Below are positions 42,542 through 51,767 of a stretch of DNA of 64,000 nucleotides, one piece after another; within the stretch, counting starts at the first letter, position 1; the number at the start of each line of letters is the position of its first letter. Under the pieces are notes generated by a model. That model did no database searches. It saw only the letters and a list, made by a program, of their open reading frames with translations, and was not told the origin of the DNA. Location: the NCBI GenBank assembly GCA_030913685.1, contig CP133187.1, positions 2,670,001 to 2,734,000 on the forward strand, read 5' to 3'. The DNA is from Oscillospiraceae bacterium MB24-C1. GTDB lineage: Bacteria; Bacillota; Clostridia; Oscillospirales; Ruminococcaceae. The position numbers were made by a program, and so were the translations under genes.

Positions 42542-43474
42542 CTATTTCTGGGTTAGGCATTTGAAGCGACGGGTGACAATCTTAATAAATTCGCCCAGCG
42601 TGCCGGTCTGCTCGGCGTGCTGTGGCAGAATGACGCCAAATTGCAACAGCTCACAGCTGCCTTCAACCGGAACCGAAACAACGTTATACTTTGAGCTTTG
42701 TGCATCGAAGGCCTGTATGCCGATGGTATAAAAATTGCTGTTAGAAATCAGGTGTAACAGTGCGGAACGCCCGGCTACATAAACGATTTTAGGTGAGGAG
42801 TTGAGGTCGAACTGAAGACTTTCGGTTGCTACGTGGTAGATAAAATCCTCATACTGGTCGATATAGCGAACAAAGCCGTAGTTGCGCAGCGCGTTGAGCG
42901 TCACTTTTTCGCCACGTTTGATCAGTTCGTGCTTGCCCGAAACACAGATGTGCGGACAGAGATTCACCAGCGAAATAAAGGTCAACTCCTTTTTTCGGAA
43001 CAGCTTCATCAAATCTTCACTTTGTTCGCTGGCAAAGTGGATCACCCCGACATCAGCTGCACCCGACTCAACGTCGCCGATGACATCGATGGTACTTCCT
43101 TCATTTAGCTTGTACGAAAAGCTTTCAAGGCTTTCGTGGTTTTTGCATAGCTCAATAAAGCTTTCCATCGTGTGAGAAAACTTGGTCATAGATATACTAA
43201 TGGTATCGGCGTGACGTTTGGGTTTTTTGGCAATCTGCTTTAAACCTTCCATTTCTTGCATGATGGCGTTGGAATGCTTCAAAAAACGCGCGCCGGATGT
43301 CGTAAGAACCACACCCTGTTTGGTGCGTAAAAACAGCTCAAATCCAACATCATCCTCAATATCCTTGATGATATGGCTTAAATGGGGCTGCGATATGTAT
43401 AAGGCCTGAGCGGCTTTATTAATGGAGCCGTATTTTGCGACTGCCACAAAATATTCTAAATGTTTAAGATTCAT
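42542..43474 (-). CDS. LysR-family transcriptional regulator
   Basis: A 310-residue regulator: an N-terminal winged helix-turn-helix (LKHLEYFVAVAKYGSINKAA then ALYISQPHLSHIIKDIEDDV) and a substrate-binding effector domain from about residue 90. GGGAGG lies before the ATG. It is divergent from glutaminase glsA, 284 bases away; LysR proteins often control the divergent neighbour, so control of glsA by a nitrogen or glutamine-related signal is likely but inferred. Confidence 0.9.
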   Translation of the reverse strand: MNLKHLEYFVAVAKYGSINKAAQALYISQPHLSHIIKDIEDDVGFELFLRTKQGVVLTTSGARFLKHSNAIMQEMEGLKQIAKKPKRHADTISISMTKFSHTMESFIELCKNHESLESFSYKLNEGSTIDVIGDVESGAADVGVIHFASEQSEDLMKLFRKKELTFISLVNLCPHICVSGKHELIKRGEKVTLNALRNYGFVRYIDQYEDFIYHVATESLQFDLNSSPKIVYVAGRSALLHLISNSNFYTIGIQAFDAQSSKYNVVSVPVEGSCELLQFGVILPQHAEQTGTLGEFIKIVTRRFKCLTQK

Positions 43475-43702
43475 GTTCTGCCTCCCGATGCTTTATCATG
43501 CGATGCGACGAAACGATCCTTATTTAATTATGCATACTTTTGCACGAAAATCATCAAAAATTTTTTCCTTTTAAGATATTTTGTTAAACCTGTTGCAAAG
43601 AAAAACAAAATACAGGTGACTATTAATATACACTAAAAGGTATATCGGATATAAGGAACACGTATTGGCAAAAAAATGATCAAGCATATAAAATATGAAA
43701 GG

Positions 43703-43730
43703 TGGACAAACACTTTGTTATAATTATAAC
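43703..43730 (+). promoter_or_regulatory. Promoter of glsA
   Basis: TGGACA at 43703-43708, 16-base spacer, TATAAC at 43725-43730; TSS about 22 bases before the ATG. The gap to the LysR start (43475-43702) is A+T-rich and could hold the LysR site; I could not point to one with confidence. Confidence 0.55.
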
Positions 43731-43758
43731 TTTTCTTTAAACACAAGGAGATAATTAA

Positions 43759-44706
43759 ATGATACAGCAGGTACTCGACGAGGCAGTGGCATACGCTGCT
43801 CGCTTTACACATTTGGGCAAATCGGCGGGTTACATCCCGGAGCTGGCAAAGACAGATCCGGCGCAGCTGGGTGCATGCATCGTCACTGTGGACGGCACGC
43901 ACTATCATGCGGGGGACTGGAACCAGCCCTTCACCATCCAGAGCATCTCAAAGACCATCTCGCTGATTCTCGCGCTACAAACCGCAGGGACGGACCGCGT
44001 TTTTTCAAAGGTGGGCGCAGAACCCACCGGAGATGCTTTTAACTCGATCAGCAAACTGGAGGCAAGGGAAGGCCGACCGCTAAACCCGATGATAAATGCC
44101 GGTGCCATCGCGGTGATGAGTTGCATTGCAAAAGAGGACTGCTGGCCGCAGCTTTTAGCTCTGACGCGTAAACTTTGCAGGCGCGACAGCATTGATATTG
44201 ATCAGGCGGTATATCGTTCAGAAAGCGCCACCGGTATGCGCAACCGGTCTCTGGCTTATTTTATGCAAAGTGCGCATTTGATTGATGGTGACGTTGAAGC
44301 AGCGCTTGATGTTTACTTTAAAATGTGTTCGCTGCGTGTGACAACCGAAGATCTAGCCAACTACGGCATGATTCTGGCAAACGGCGGCATCGACCCTGAC
44401 ACCGGCGAATGCCTTGTGGAAAACGACATTCTGCGTATTGTCAAAACACTGATGGTTACTTGTGGGCTTTACGACGGCTCGGGCGAGTTTGCTGTCAATG
44501 TTGGCCTCCCGTCAAAAAGTGGCGTGGGCGGCGGTATCGTTTCGGCGGCAGAGGGCAAAATGGGCATCGGTGTCTTTGGCCCCGGCCTCGATTCAAAGGG
44601 CAACAGCATCGGTGGGTGCCGGATGCTCGAGTACATTTCCAAGCATTTGAACCTGCACTATTTTGCGGACCACCCTTTGCAAAGCGCTACTTCCAATAAG
44701 CGGTGA
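43759..44706 (+). CDS. glsA: Glutaminase
   Basis: A 315-residue serine-dependent beta-lactamase-fold glutaminase. It hydrolyses glutamine to glutamate and ammonia. The catalytic SxxK is in FTIQSISKTISLILAL (near residue 64), and family blocks RPLNPMINAGAIAV, ATGMRNRSLAYFMQS and KSGVGGGIVSAAEGKMGIGV are present. A short helical C-terminal tail follows; no STAS or ankyrin domain. AAGGAG lies before the ATG. Divergent LysR gene suggests dedicated control. Confidence 0.95.
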   Translation: MIQQVLDEAVAYAARFTHLGKSAGYIPELAKTDPAQLGACIVTVDGTHYHAGDWNQPFTIQSISKTISLILALQTAGTDRVFSKVGAEPTGDAFNSISKLEAREGRPLNPMINAGAIAVMSCIAKEDCWPQLLALTRKLCRRDSIDIDQAVYRSESATGMRNRSLAYFMQSAHLIDGDVEAALDVYFKMCSLRVTTEDLANYGMILANGGIDPDTGECLVENDILRIVKTLMVTCGLYDGSGEFAVNVGLPSKSGVGGGIVSAAEGKMGIGVFGPGLDSKGNSIGGCRMLEYISKHLNLHYFADHPLQSATSNKR

Positions 44707-44723
44707 GCAGCCAGATATCCCAC

Positions 44724-44746
44724 GTAAAAATACAAACTATTTTTAC
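44724..44746 (+). terminator. AT-rich hairpin after glsA
   Basis: GTAAAAATA (44724-44732) and TATTTTTAC (44738-44746) are perfect complements around CAAAC, 18 bases after the glsA stop. It is weak thermodynamically and lacks a U-run, so terminator activity is uncertain. Confidence 0.4.
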
Positions 44747-44753
44747 AAAAGGG

Positions 44754-44782
44754 TTGACATCTATAACGACAACTGATAATAT
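44754..44782 (+). promoter_or_regulatory. Sigma-A promoter of infC-rpmI-rplT
   Basis: Exact TTGACA at 44754-44759, 17-base spacer, TAATAT at 44777-44782. RNA starts near 44789, leaving a leader of about 165 bases. Confidence 0.75.
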
Positions 44783-44789
44783 ATATCAG

Positions 44790-44931
44790 TACAACAAAGC
44801 AGAACATGCAATGTTCTCACCTGTGCGTGACAGATACGTACATGGTCAATAGCAACCACCGCAGCTTTAAAGCTGTTTTTGTTGTCATTGATTGGGTGTA
44901 GAACAACTGCGTTCTGCACCCACTTTTTTTT
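44790..44931 (+). ncRNA. infC operon leader with intrinsic attenuator (L20-leader-like)
   Basis: The leader holds a palindromic hairpin CAGCTTTAAAGCTG followed by T5 (about 44868-44886) and then a strong terminator: TGGGTGTAGAAC (44893-44904) with GTTCTGCACCCA (44911-44922, one G-U), followed by CTTTTTTTT to 44931. This is the layout of Firmicute infC-rpmI-rplT leaders, where L20 protein stops its own operon by favouring termination. L20 control here is from family knowledge. Confidence 0.75.
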
Positions 44932-44952
44932 AGGTAACGGAGGTGCTTGAAC

Positions 44953-45474
44953 ATTAGCGTTAAGGAACTACTCATAAATGAGGATATCAAGGATAAAGAA
45001 GTTAGAGTGATCGGCGTAGATGGGGAACAGCTGGGCATTATGGATACCCGTGAGGCACAGCGGCTTTCTGTTGAGCAAAATCTTGATCTGGTGAAGATTG
45101 CCTCACAGGCCACGCCGCCGGTTTGCCGCATTATGGACTACGGCAAATACCGTTTCGAGCAGGCCAAAAGAGAAAAGGAAGCCCGTAAAAACCAAAAGAT
45201 CATTGAAACAAAAGAAATCCGCCTTTCGCTTAATATTGATATCGGGGATTTCAACACGAAGGTTAAACAGGCGACCAAGTTCCTTGCCGAGGGCAACAAG
45301 CTGAAGGTTTCCATTCGTTTTCGTGGACGCGAAATGGCGCATCCCGAAATTGGGCACGAAGTCATGTCGCGTTTTGCGAAGGCCATTGTCGATTGCGGCA
45401 ATGTGGAAAGGGCCTCCAAGCTTGAGGGACGACACATGCTGATGTTTGTAGCCCCAAAACAACCTGCGAAGTAA
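44953..45474 (+). CDS. infC: Translation initiation factor IF-3
   Basis: A 173-residue IF-3 with the normal two-domain layout: N-terminal domain ([20 protein letters not shown]), a lysine-rich linker (about 70-85) and the C-terminal domain ([20 protein letters not shown]). I place the start at ATT 44953. GGAGG at 44939-44943 is 9 bases before this ATT but only 3 bases before an in-frame TTG at 44947, too close to work well. IF-3 genes are known for AUU starts, through which IF-3 limits its own synthesis. If TTG were used the protein would gain two residues. Confidence 0.9.
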   Translation: MSVKELLINEDIKDKEVRVIGVDGEQLGIMDTREAQRLSVEQNLDLVKIASQATPPVCRIMDYGKYRFEQAKREKEARKNQKIIETKEIRLSLNIDIGDFNTKVKQATKFLAEGNKLKVSIRFRGREMAHPEIGHEVMSRFAKAIVDCGNVERASKLEGRHMLMFVAPKQPAK

Positions 45475-45497
45475 AATTATTTGGGAGGAAATATAAG

Positions 45498-45695
45498 ATG
45501 CCGAAGATCAAGACCCATTCGGGCGCAAAAAAGCGTTTTAAGCTTACCAAAAACGGAAAGGTCAAGCGTGCATGCGCCAACAAGCGCCACATTCTGACCA
45601 AAAAGCCCACCAAGCGCACCCGCAGACTGCGCCAGGGCGCTATGACTGATGTGACCAACGTCAAGGCTGTCAAGCTTCTGATTCCTTATATGTAA
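45498..45695 (+). CDS. rpmI: 50S ribosomal protein L35
   Basis: A 65-residue basic protein with the L35 pattern [20 protein letters not shown] and [27 protein letters not shown] precedes the ATG. It sits 23 bases after infC and 38 before rplT, the conserved order. Confidence 0.97.
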   Translation: MPKIKTHSGAKKRFKLTKNGKVKRACANKRHILTKKPTKRTRRLRQGAMTDVTNVKAVKLLIPYM

Positions 45696-45733
45696 ACCAC
45701 TACAACAATTACAACCCAACGGAGGTATAAAAT

Positions 45734-46087
45734 ATGGCTCGTGTTAAGGGCGCTACGATGACAAAAAAGCGCAGAAAAAAGGTATTAAAGCTTGCTAAGG
45801 GCTATTTTGGTGGCAAGAGCAGACTGTTTAAAACCGCAAAACAGGCGGTTATGAAGTCCGGCAGATATGCATACATCGGCAGAAAGCAGAAGAAGAGAAA
45901 CTTCCGCCAGCTGTGGATTACCCGTATCTCGGCTGCCTGCCGCATGAATGACATGAACTACTCCACCTTCATGAACGGACTGAAAAAGGCCGGCATTGAG
46001 CTCAACCGCAAGATGCTTTCTGAGATCGCTATTGCAGATCCGGCTGCGTTCACCTCCCTTGTCGAAAAGGCAAAGGCTGCCCGTTAA
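45734..46087 (+). CDS. rplT: 50S ribosomal protein L20
   Basis: A 117-residue L20, an early assembly protein that binds 23S rRNA and, in Firmicutes, represses its own operon through the leader. It shows [40 protein letters not shown] and [25 protein letters not shown] precedes the ATG. Last gene of the operon before a terminator. Confidence 0.98.
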   Translation: MARVKGATMTKKRRKKVLKLAKGYFGGKSRLFKTAKQAVMKSGRYAYIGRKQKKRNFRQLWITRISAACRMNDMNYSTFMNGLKKAGIELNRKMLSEIAIADPAAFTSLVEKAKAAR

Positions 46088-46100
46088 TCAGAACCCTAAA

Positions 46101-46133
46101 AACGTCCGGCTGATTATCAGACCGGACGTTTGT
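46101..46133 (+). terminator. Intrinsic terminator after rplT
   Basis: AACGTCCGG (46101-46109) pairs perfectly with CCGGACGTT (46122-46130), followed by TGT. The loop itself can form CTGAT/ATCAG. Confidence 0.75.
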
Positions 46134-46180
46134 GCTAGGAATACATTGGATAAAATGACCATAGAGGCAGCCGGGTATAT

Positions 46181-46209
46181 TTGACATCATAGTAAGCACG
46201 CTTTAAAAT
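46181..46209 (+). promoter_or_regulatory. Promoter of the TrmH-family methyltransferase gene
   Basis: Exact TTGACA at 46181-46186, 17-base spacer, TAAAAT at 46204-46209. About 85-base leader before the ATG at 46301. It probably also reads dprA and topA. Confidence 0.7.
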
Positions 46210-46300
46210 GCATCTTGAGCGGGCTTGTCTACGCGACCTTATGCGCCCGCTGTTTTTAGCGCAGATGCGCGTTTTTCGACGCTATTTTCATGGAGGCGCC

Positions 46301-47113
46301 ATGTTGGAAATCACCTCTAAAGATAATTCTAGAATCAAAGAATTCAGAAAGCTTTGCACCAGCCGGAAGTACCGTTTGCAATCGCAACGGTTCGCTCTGG
46401 AGGGCGTAAGGCTTGTACGTGATTCTCTGCAAAGCGGTGTCGAACTACTGACGCTGATGGTGACGAATGTCGGCATGCAGCGGCTGGGCGACGATTTTGA
46501 CAGGCTGGCGATCAAGGCGCGCGAAACCTTGCTGATTTCCGACCCATTGGCGGCTACCCTTGCCGAAACCGAATCGCCGCAAGGGGTGTTTGCCATCTGC
46601 GAGGGTCGGCTGTTTTTGCCGGGGCTGCCGCAAGCCGCGTCAAATGGCGCGCTGCTACTTTGCTCGCTTCAGGACCCTGGCAACGTCGGGACGATTCTGC
46701 GTTCTGCCGATGCTTTTGGTCTCTCTGCCGTTGTGATGACCGCCGACTGCCCTGATCCCGCGGCACCTAAAGTTTTGCGTGCATCGATGGGCGCCGCGCT
46801 GCGCGTAGCCATTTACTGCGCGGACAGCGCCGAGATCGCCGTAGATGCCCTGCGCCAAAGCGGCATAGCGGTTTATGCCGCTGCATTGGATAGCGAAAGT
46901 GTCCCGGTGGACGCCGTATCGCTTGAGAATGCCGCTGTCGCCATCGGCAACGAGGGTGCAGGACTGACCCCGCAGGTGCAGGCCGCCTGTACGGGACGGG
47001 TGATCCTGCCTATTTCTGAACAGAGCGAATCGCTTAATGCCGCAATGGCGGCCACTGTTTTTGCGTGGGAGCTGTCGCGCTGCGCACGAGGTGCGAAAGG
47101 AGCGTTGATCTGA
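46301..47113 (+). CDS. TrmH-family RNA 2'-O-methyltransferase
   Basis: A 270-residue SpoU/TrmH (SPOUT) enzyme that methylates ribose in rRNA or tRNA. An N-terminal substrate-binding domain (ITSKDNSRIKEFRKLCTSRK) is followed by the knotted methyltransferase domain with LCSLQDPGNVGTILRSADAF, AIGNEGAGLTPQV and LPISEQSESLNAAMAATVFA, the three SPOUT motifs. The ATG at 46301 has GGAGG 5-6 bases upstream; the longer frame from 46208 overlaps the promoter. Target unknown. One-base overlap with dprA. Confidence 0.9.
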   Translation: MLEITSKDNSRIKEFRKLCTSRKYRLQSQRFALEGVRLVRDSLQSGVELLTLMVTNVGMQRLGDDFDRLAIKARETLLISDPLAATLAETESPQGVFAICEGRLFLPGLPQAASNGALLLCSLQDPGNVGTILRSADAFGLSAVVMTADCPDPAAPKVLRASMGAALRVAIYCADSAEIAVDALRQSGIAVYAAALDSESVPVDAVSLENAAVAIGNEGAGLTPQVQAACTGRVILPISEQSESLNAAMAATVFAWELSRCARGAKGALI

Positions 47114-48315
47114 TGACCTATAAGCATCATGCGCGGGAATGGCTGTGGATGCAACAGACCTTCGGCATCGGGACAACCCGCGCGCACGAGGTACTGACGC
47201 GTTACGGCTCGGTGACCGAGCTGCTGGCGCTTTCAAAATCGCGCATCGTCTCAGACAGATTCTTTACCGATACCGAAAAATCCGCCCTGATAACACCTTG
47301 CTTTGCCGAGGCGGAACGGATTTTATCGGCCACCGAGGTATTCGGGGCAGCCGTGTTGACTCCCGACTCCCCCGAATACCCCGAGGGCTTTAAGCATATT
47401 CATTCGATGCCGCTGGTTTTATACGCGCTTGGCGATATTTCGTTGTTGCGCGACCATTATCTAATTTCAATGGTTGGAACGCGTTCGCCTGATGAATATG
47501 GTATTGCTGTGGCGAAAAAACTAAGCGGAGAAATTGCTTCTCTCGGCGGTGTTGTTGTCAGCGGCATGGCGCACGGCATCGATGCTGTCTGCCACCGTTC
47601 TGCGCTGGAAGCAGGCGGCAAGACCATCGCGTTTATCGCGGCAGGGCTGGATATTGACTACCCCAAGCGCAATCGCGCGCTGCGTGGTTTGGTCGAGCGT
47701 GCGCAAAACGGACTGGTGCTCACCGAATACCCGTTGGAGACGCCGGCCTTTGCCTCACATTTTCCGCTGCGCAACCGGCTGATTTCGGGCGCGTCGATGG
47801 CGACGGTTGTTATACAGAGCAAGCGAAGAAGCGGCACTATGCTCACGGCTGGGCATGCGCTCATACAAAACCGCGACCTTTATGCGGTGCCGGGCAGCAT
47901 TTTTTCGCCTCTTTCCGAAGGGGGCAACTACCTGCTGTCGCAGGGGGCGGAACCGGCACTTTCGGGTGCTGACATCCTGCTGCGGTATGTTTCAATTTAT
48001 GGCTATGTGCTGACGCCGCCGCCGGCACGGCAGACCTCGTTGTTTTCGGACAATGCACCAAAGTTGCCAAAGCCCCCGCGGCCGCAAAGGGCGAGATGCG
48101 GCGAAAAAAAGGACGAGGTCAAGCTGCCGGATTATCTAACCACGCAGCAGATTGCGGTGATAAACTGCCTTGAAAACGGCCCCGCGGCAATAGAAATGCT
48201 TTGCGAGGCACTCGCCCTGCCGGCGGGGACGATATTGACGCTCATTACCGGCCTCGAGATTTTTGGTTTAGTCAAAATGCTACCGGGACGAAAGGTAATG
48301 AGTTGCATATCATAA
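47113..48315 (+). CDS. dprA: DNA-processing protein DprA
   Basis: A 400-residue DprA, which loads RecA on incoming single-stranded DNA during transformation. It has an N-terminal helical region (LWMQQTFGIGTTRAHEVLTR), the Rossmann-like core SGMAHGIDAVCHRSALEAGG with AAGLDIDYPKRNRALR, and a C-terminal winged-helix (about 340-400, TTQQIAVINCLENGPAAIEM). It overlaps the previous gene by one base (TGATG) and lies 40 bases before topA, a common clostridial order. Confidence 0.93.
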   Translation: MTYKHHAREWLWMQQTFGIGTTRAHEVLTRYGSVTELLALSKSRIVSDRFFTDTEKSALITPCFAEAERILSATEVFGAAVLTPDSPEYPEGFKHIHSMPLVLYALGDISLLRDHYLISMVGTRSPDEYGIAVAKKLSGEIASLGGVVVSGMAHGIDAVCHRSALEAGGKTIAFIAAGLDIDYPKRNRALRGLVERAQNGLVLTEYPLETPAFASHFPLRNRLISGASMATVVIQSKRRSGTMLTAGHALIQNRDLYAVPGSIFSPLSEGGNYLLSQGAEPALSGADILLRYVSIYGYVLTPPPARQTSLFSDNAPKLPKPPRPQRARCGEKKDEVKLPDYLTTQQIAVINCLENGPAAIEMLCEALALPAGTILTLITGLEIFGLVKMLPGRKVMSCIS

Positions 48316-48354
48316 AGTAAAATTCTTTGAAAGACGAAATTGAGGAACATGTGT

Positions 48355-50451
48355 ATGTCTAATCTGGTTATCGTAGAGTCGCCTGCCAAGGCTAAAACGA
48401 TTCAAAAATATCTGGGCAAGGACTATTCGGTCATTGCCTCAATGGGGCATGTCCGTGATTTGCCCAAGTCGAAGCTTGGCGTGGATGTTGAAAATGGCTT
48501 TGAGCCGCAGTATCAGGAGATCAAGGGTAAGGAATCGCTGGTGTCAGAATTAAAAGCGGCGGCAAAAAAAGCCGACGCTGTTTATCTCGCAACTGACCCT
48601 GACCGCGAGGGCGAGGCGATTTCGTGGCACCTTGCGCAGATGCTCGGGTTACCTCTGAGCGAGAAAAACCGCGTTACCTTTAATGAAATTACCAAGACCG
48701 GCATCAAAGGCGGTATGGATACCCCGCGCGAAATCAATCAGAGCCTTGTTGACGCGCAGCAGGCGCGCCGCATCTTAGACCGAATCGTCGGTTACAAGCT
48801 TTCGCCGTTTTTGTGGAAGAAAGTGCGCCGCGGGCTTTCCGCGGGGCGTGTGCAGTCGGTGGCGGTTCGGCTGATTGTCGACCGCGAAGAGCAGATTCGC
48901 GCCTTTGTTGCCGAGGAATATTGGACGGTGGATGCCAAGCTCTCTGCCCATTCCGCTAAAAAGGGCTTTGATGTTCGGCTGGCGCTTAAAGATGGCGGAA
49001 AAATTGAACTGCACGACGAAGCCGCTGCGAATGCGGTTTTGGAGGATATCAAAAGCGCCACATGGCAAGTAACAAAGGTTAAAAAGAGCGTCCGGCGCCG
49101 TCTGCCTGCGCCGCCGTTCATTACGTCGACTCTGCAACAGGAGGCTTCGCGCAAGCTGGGCTTTCAGGCGCGCCGCACCATGAAAGTGGCCCAGGAGCTG
49201 TACGAGGGTATTGAGCTCGAGGGTCACGGCGCGGTCGGTCTGATCACCTACATGAGAACCGACTCGCTGCGCATCTCAGAAGAAGCGCAGCAGGCTGCTG
49301 AGGACTACATTAAGTCCCATTATTCCAAAGAATATCTGCCCACCACCCGCCGGGTGTATAAGACTAAGAACAACGCACAGGACGCGCACGAGGCCATTCG
49401 TCCTTCGATGCCTGAAATTACGCCCGAGGAGGCCAAAAAGAGTCTGACCGCCGAGCAGTATAAGCTTTATAAGCTCATCTGGGAGCGCTTTATCGCCAGC
49501 CAGATGGCCAACGCCATGTTGGACACCATGTCAGTGGATATTTCAGCTGCGGACTACACCTTTAAGGCGTCGGGCTATGCGATTAAATTTGACGGCTTCA
49601 CCGCGCTGTATGAAGAAAGCCGTGACGAAGAAAACGAAAAATCCACTGCACTGCCGCCTCTTGCCGAAGGCGATGTGCTCGCCATGCAAAAGGTGGACGC
49701 CAACCAGCATTTCACCCAGCCGCCTGCACGCTTTTCTGAGGCGTCGCTGATTAAGGCGCTTGAAGAAAACGGCATCGGTCGTCCGTCGACCTATGCGCCG
49801 ACCATTTCCACCGTCATCGACCGTGGCTATGTCGAGCGCAATGCCAAAACGTTGATTCCCACCCCGCTGGGCGAGACGGTCACGGGGCTTTTGCGCGAAC
49901 AGTTTAAGCACATCGTCGACGTCAAATTTACTGCGGGGATGGAAGGTAACCTTGACCGTGTGGAAAGTGGCGAGGACGACTGGGTCAAAACCCTAGACGT
50001 GTTTTATAACGATTTTGACACCACACTGAAAACTGCCGAAAAACAGATGGAGGGCATCCGCGTCAAGGTTCCGGACGAAGAAACCGAAGAGGTTTGTGAG
50101 CTTTGCGGACGCAAGATGGTAATTAAATCCGGGCGTTTCGGCAAGTTTTTGGCTTGCCCGGGCTATCCGGAGTGCAAAAATACCAAGAAAATTGTTCAGA
50201 AGACCGGCGGCTTTTGCCCCAAGTGCGGTGGTGAGATGCTGACCAAAAAGTCCAAGAAGGGTCGCAGCTTCTTTGGGTGTGCAAACTTCCCGAACTGCGA
50301 CTTTATGACCTGGGATAAGCCGCTGCCCGATAAATGCCCCAGTTGCGGCGCTTCGCTCTTTAAAAAAGCCGGCCGCAACGGCGGCATCGTCTGCCACAAG
50401 GAAGGCTGCGATTATGAGCGCGCTGCCGACAAGACGGAGAAGGCGGAATGA
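48355..50451 (+). CDS. topA: DNA topoisomerase I
   Basis: A 698-residue type IA topoisomerase that relaxes negative supercoils. It opens with a Toprim domain (NLVIVESPAKAKTIQKYLG, then ATDPDREGEAISWHLAQ); the active-site Tyr299 lies in GLITYMRTDSLRIS. Three C-terminal zinc ribbons follow (CELCGRKMVIKSG, CPKCGGEMLTKKS and CPSCGASLFKKAG). The ATG at 48355 has GAGG 9 bases upstream; TTG at 48340 and ATG at 48349 are alternatives with poorer spacing. It overlaps trmFO as ATGA. Confidence 0.96.
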   Translation: MSNLVIVESPAKAKTIQKYLGKDYSVIASMGHVRDLPKSKLGVDVENGFEPQYQEIKGKESLVSELKAAAKKADAVYLATDPDREGEAISWHLAQMLGLPLSEKNRVTFNEITKTGIKGGMDTPREINQSLVDAQQARRILDRIVGYKLSPFLWKKVRRGLSAGRVQSVAVRLIVDREEQIRAFVAEEYWTVDAKLSAHSAKKGFDVRLALKDGGKIELHDEAAANAVLEDIKSATWQVTKVKKSVRRRLPAPPFITSTLQQEASRKLGFQARRTMKVAQELYEGIELEGHGAVGLITYMRTDSLRISEEAQQAAEDYIKSHYSKEYLPTTRRVYKTKNNAQDAHEAIRPSMPEITPEEAKKSLTAEQYKLYKLIWERFIASQMANAMLDTMSVDISAADYTFKASGYAIKFDGFTALYEESRDEENEKSTALPPLAEGDVLAMQKVDANQHFTQPPARFSEASLIKALEENGIGRPSTYAPTISTVIDRGYVERNAKTLIPTPLGETVTGLLREQFKHIVDVKFTAGMEGNLDRVESGEDDWVKTLDVFYNDFDTTLKTAEKQMEGIRVKVPDEETEEVCELCGRKMVIKSGRFGKFLACPGYPECKNTKKIVQKTGGFCPKCGGEMLTKKSKKGRSFFGCANFPNCDFMTWDKPLPDKCPSCGASLFKKAGRNGGIVCHKEGCDYERAADKTEKAE

Positions 50452-51743
50452 GTGTTGCGGTAATTGGCGCTGGGCTGGCGGGCTGCGAGGCAGCTTGGGC
50501 GTTGGCACAGCGCGGCATCGCAGTGACGCTATATGAAATGAAGCCGCAGAAATTTTCTCCGGCGCATCATAACAGCGGCTTTGCCGAGCTGGTTTGCTCA
50601 AACTCGCTTAAAGCCGCGCGGCTGGAATCGGCCGCTGGGCTGCTCAAAGCTGAGATGCGTAAAATGGGCTCGCTCATTCTCGCGTGTGCCGACCAATGTG
50701 CGGTCCCTGCGGGCGGCGCGCTGGCGGTGGACCGTGACATTTTCTCCGCGCTTGTCACCGAAAAAATTCGCGCACATCCACTGATTACGGTGATAGAAGG
50801 CGAAGTGACAAGCCTGCCGGGAACGGGCGCCGTCATCGTGGCGACGGGGCCGCTGACCTCCGACGCGCTCAGCGATGCCATCGCCCAAAAAACAGGTGCC
50901 GAGCGTCTGAGCTTTTATGACGCAGCCGCACCCATCGTTGAGTTTTCTTCAATAGATATGACCAAGGCGTTTTTTGCCGCGCGTTACGGTCGTGGCGAGG
51001 ACGACTATATCAACTGCCCGATGAATAAAGTGCAGTATGAGACCTTTTTAGAAGCGCTGACAAAGGCTGAGCGCGCCGAACTGCACAGCTTTGAAAAGCT
51101 GGCGGTCTACGAAGGCTGTATGCCGGTCGAGGTGCTGGCCTCACGCGGTAAAGACGCCATCCGCTATGGCCCGATGAAGCCGGTGGGGCTCACCGACCCC
51201 GCAACCGGCCACCGCCCATGGGCGGTGGTGCAGCTTCGGGCAGAAAACCGCGAAGGCACGCTCTATAACCTCGTCGGCTTTCAGACTAACTTAAAATTTG
51301 GTGAACAAAAGCGGGTTTTCTCGCTGATTCCGGGTTTGGAGAACGCAGTTTTTGCACGCTACGGCGTCATGCATCGCAATACCTTTATCGACTCCCCCCG
51401 TCTGCTGGATATACAGCTTCGGTTGCTTGCCGAGCCGCGCCTGCGCTTCGCCGGGCAGATCACCGGCGTGGAGGGCTATATCGAATCGGCAGCCAGCGGC
51501 ATCTGGGCGGGTATTTCGCTGGCAAGAGAGATTAATGGGCAGACGTTGTTTACGTTGCCCCGCGTCTCAATGCTGGGCGCGCTGCTTTGTTACATCACCG
51601 ACAGCACCGTCAAGCACTTCCAGCCGATGGGCAGCAATATGGGGATTTTGCCACCGTTGGAGGAAAAAATCAGAGACAAGCAGGCGCGTTATCTCGCTTT
51701 GGCAGAGCGCTCGATGCAAGCGCTTGAAACCACGACATTTTAA
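50448..51743 (+). CDS. trmFO: Methylenetetrahydrofolate-tRNA-(uracil-54-C5)-methyltransferase TrmFO
   Basis: A 431-residue FAD enzyme of the GidA-related family. It makes ribothymidine at position 54 in tRNA from methylenetetrahydrofolate. The FAD-binding start is VAVIGAGLAGCEAAWALAQR, followed by the TrmFO-specific FAELVCSNSLKAARLESAAG and the CPMNKVQYETFLEAL block. Length is typical. The start is coupled to the topA stop; the topA-trmFO pair is a normal Firmicute neighbourhood. Confidence 0.96.
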   Translation: MSVAVIGAGLAGCEAAWALAQRGIAVTLYEMKPQKFSPAHHNSGFAELVCSNSLKAARLESAAGLLKAEMRKMGSLILACADQCAVPAGGALAVDRDIFSALVTEKIRAHPLITVIEGEVTSLPGTGAVIVATGPLTSDALSDAIAQKTGAERLSFYDAAAPIVEFSSIDMTKAFFAARYGRGEDDYINCPMNKVQYETFLEALTKAERAELHSFEKLAVYEGCMPVEVLASRGKDAIRYGPMKPVGLTDPATGHRPWAVVQLRAENREGTLYNLVGFQTNLKFGEQKRVFSLIPGLENAVFARYGVMHRNTFIDSPRLLDIQLRLLAEPRLRFAGQITGVEGYIESAASGIWAGISLAREINGQTLFTLPRVSMLGALLCYITDSTVKHFQPMGSNMGILPPLEEKIRDKQARYLALAERSMQALETTTF

Positions 51744-51767
51744 GCTATCATAAGGGGAGGGCTTTGC

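Noticed and set aside
46208-46300. N-terminal extension of the TrmH-type methyltransferase
   Set aside because: It overlaps the promoter region and the ATG at 46301 has a GGAGG site at good distance.
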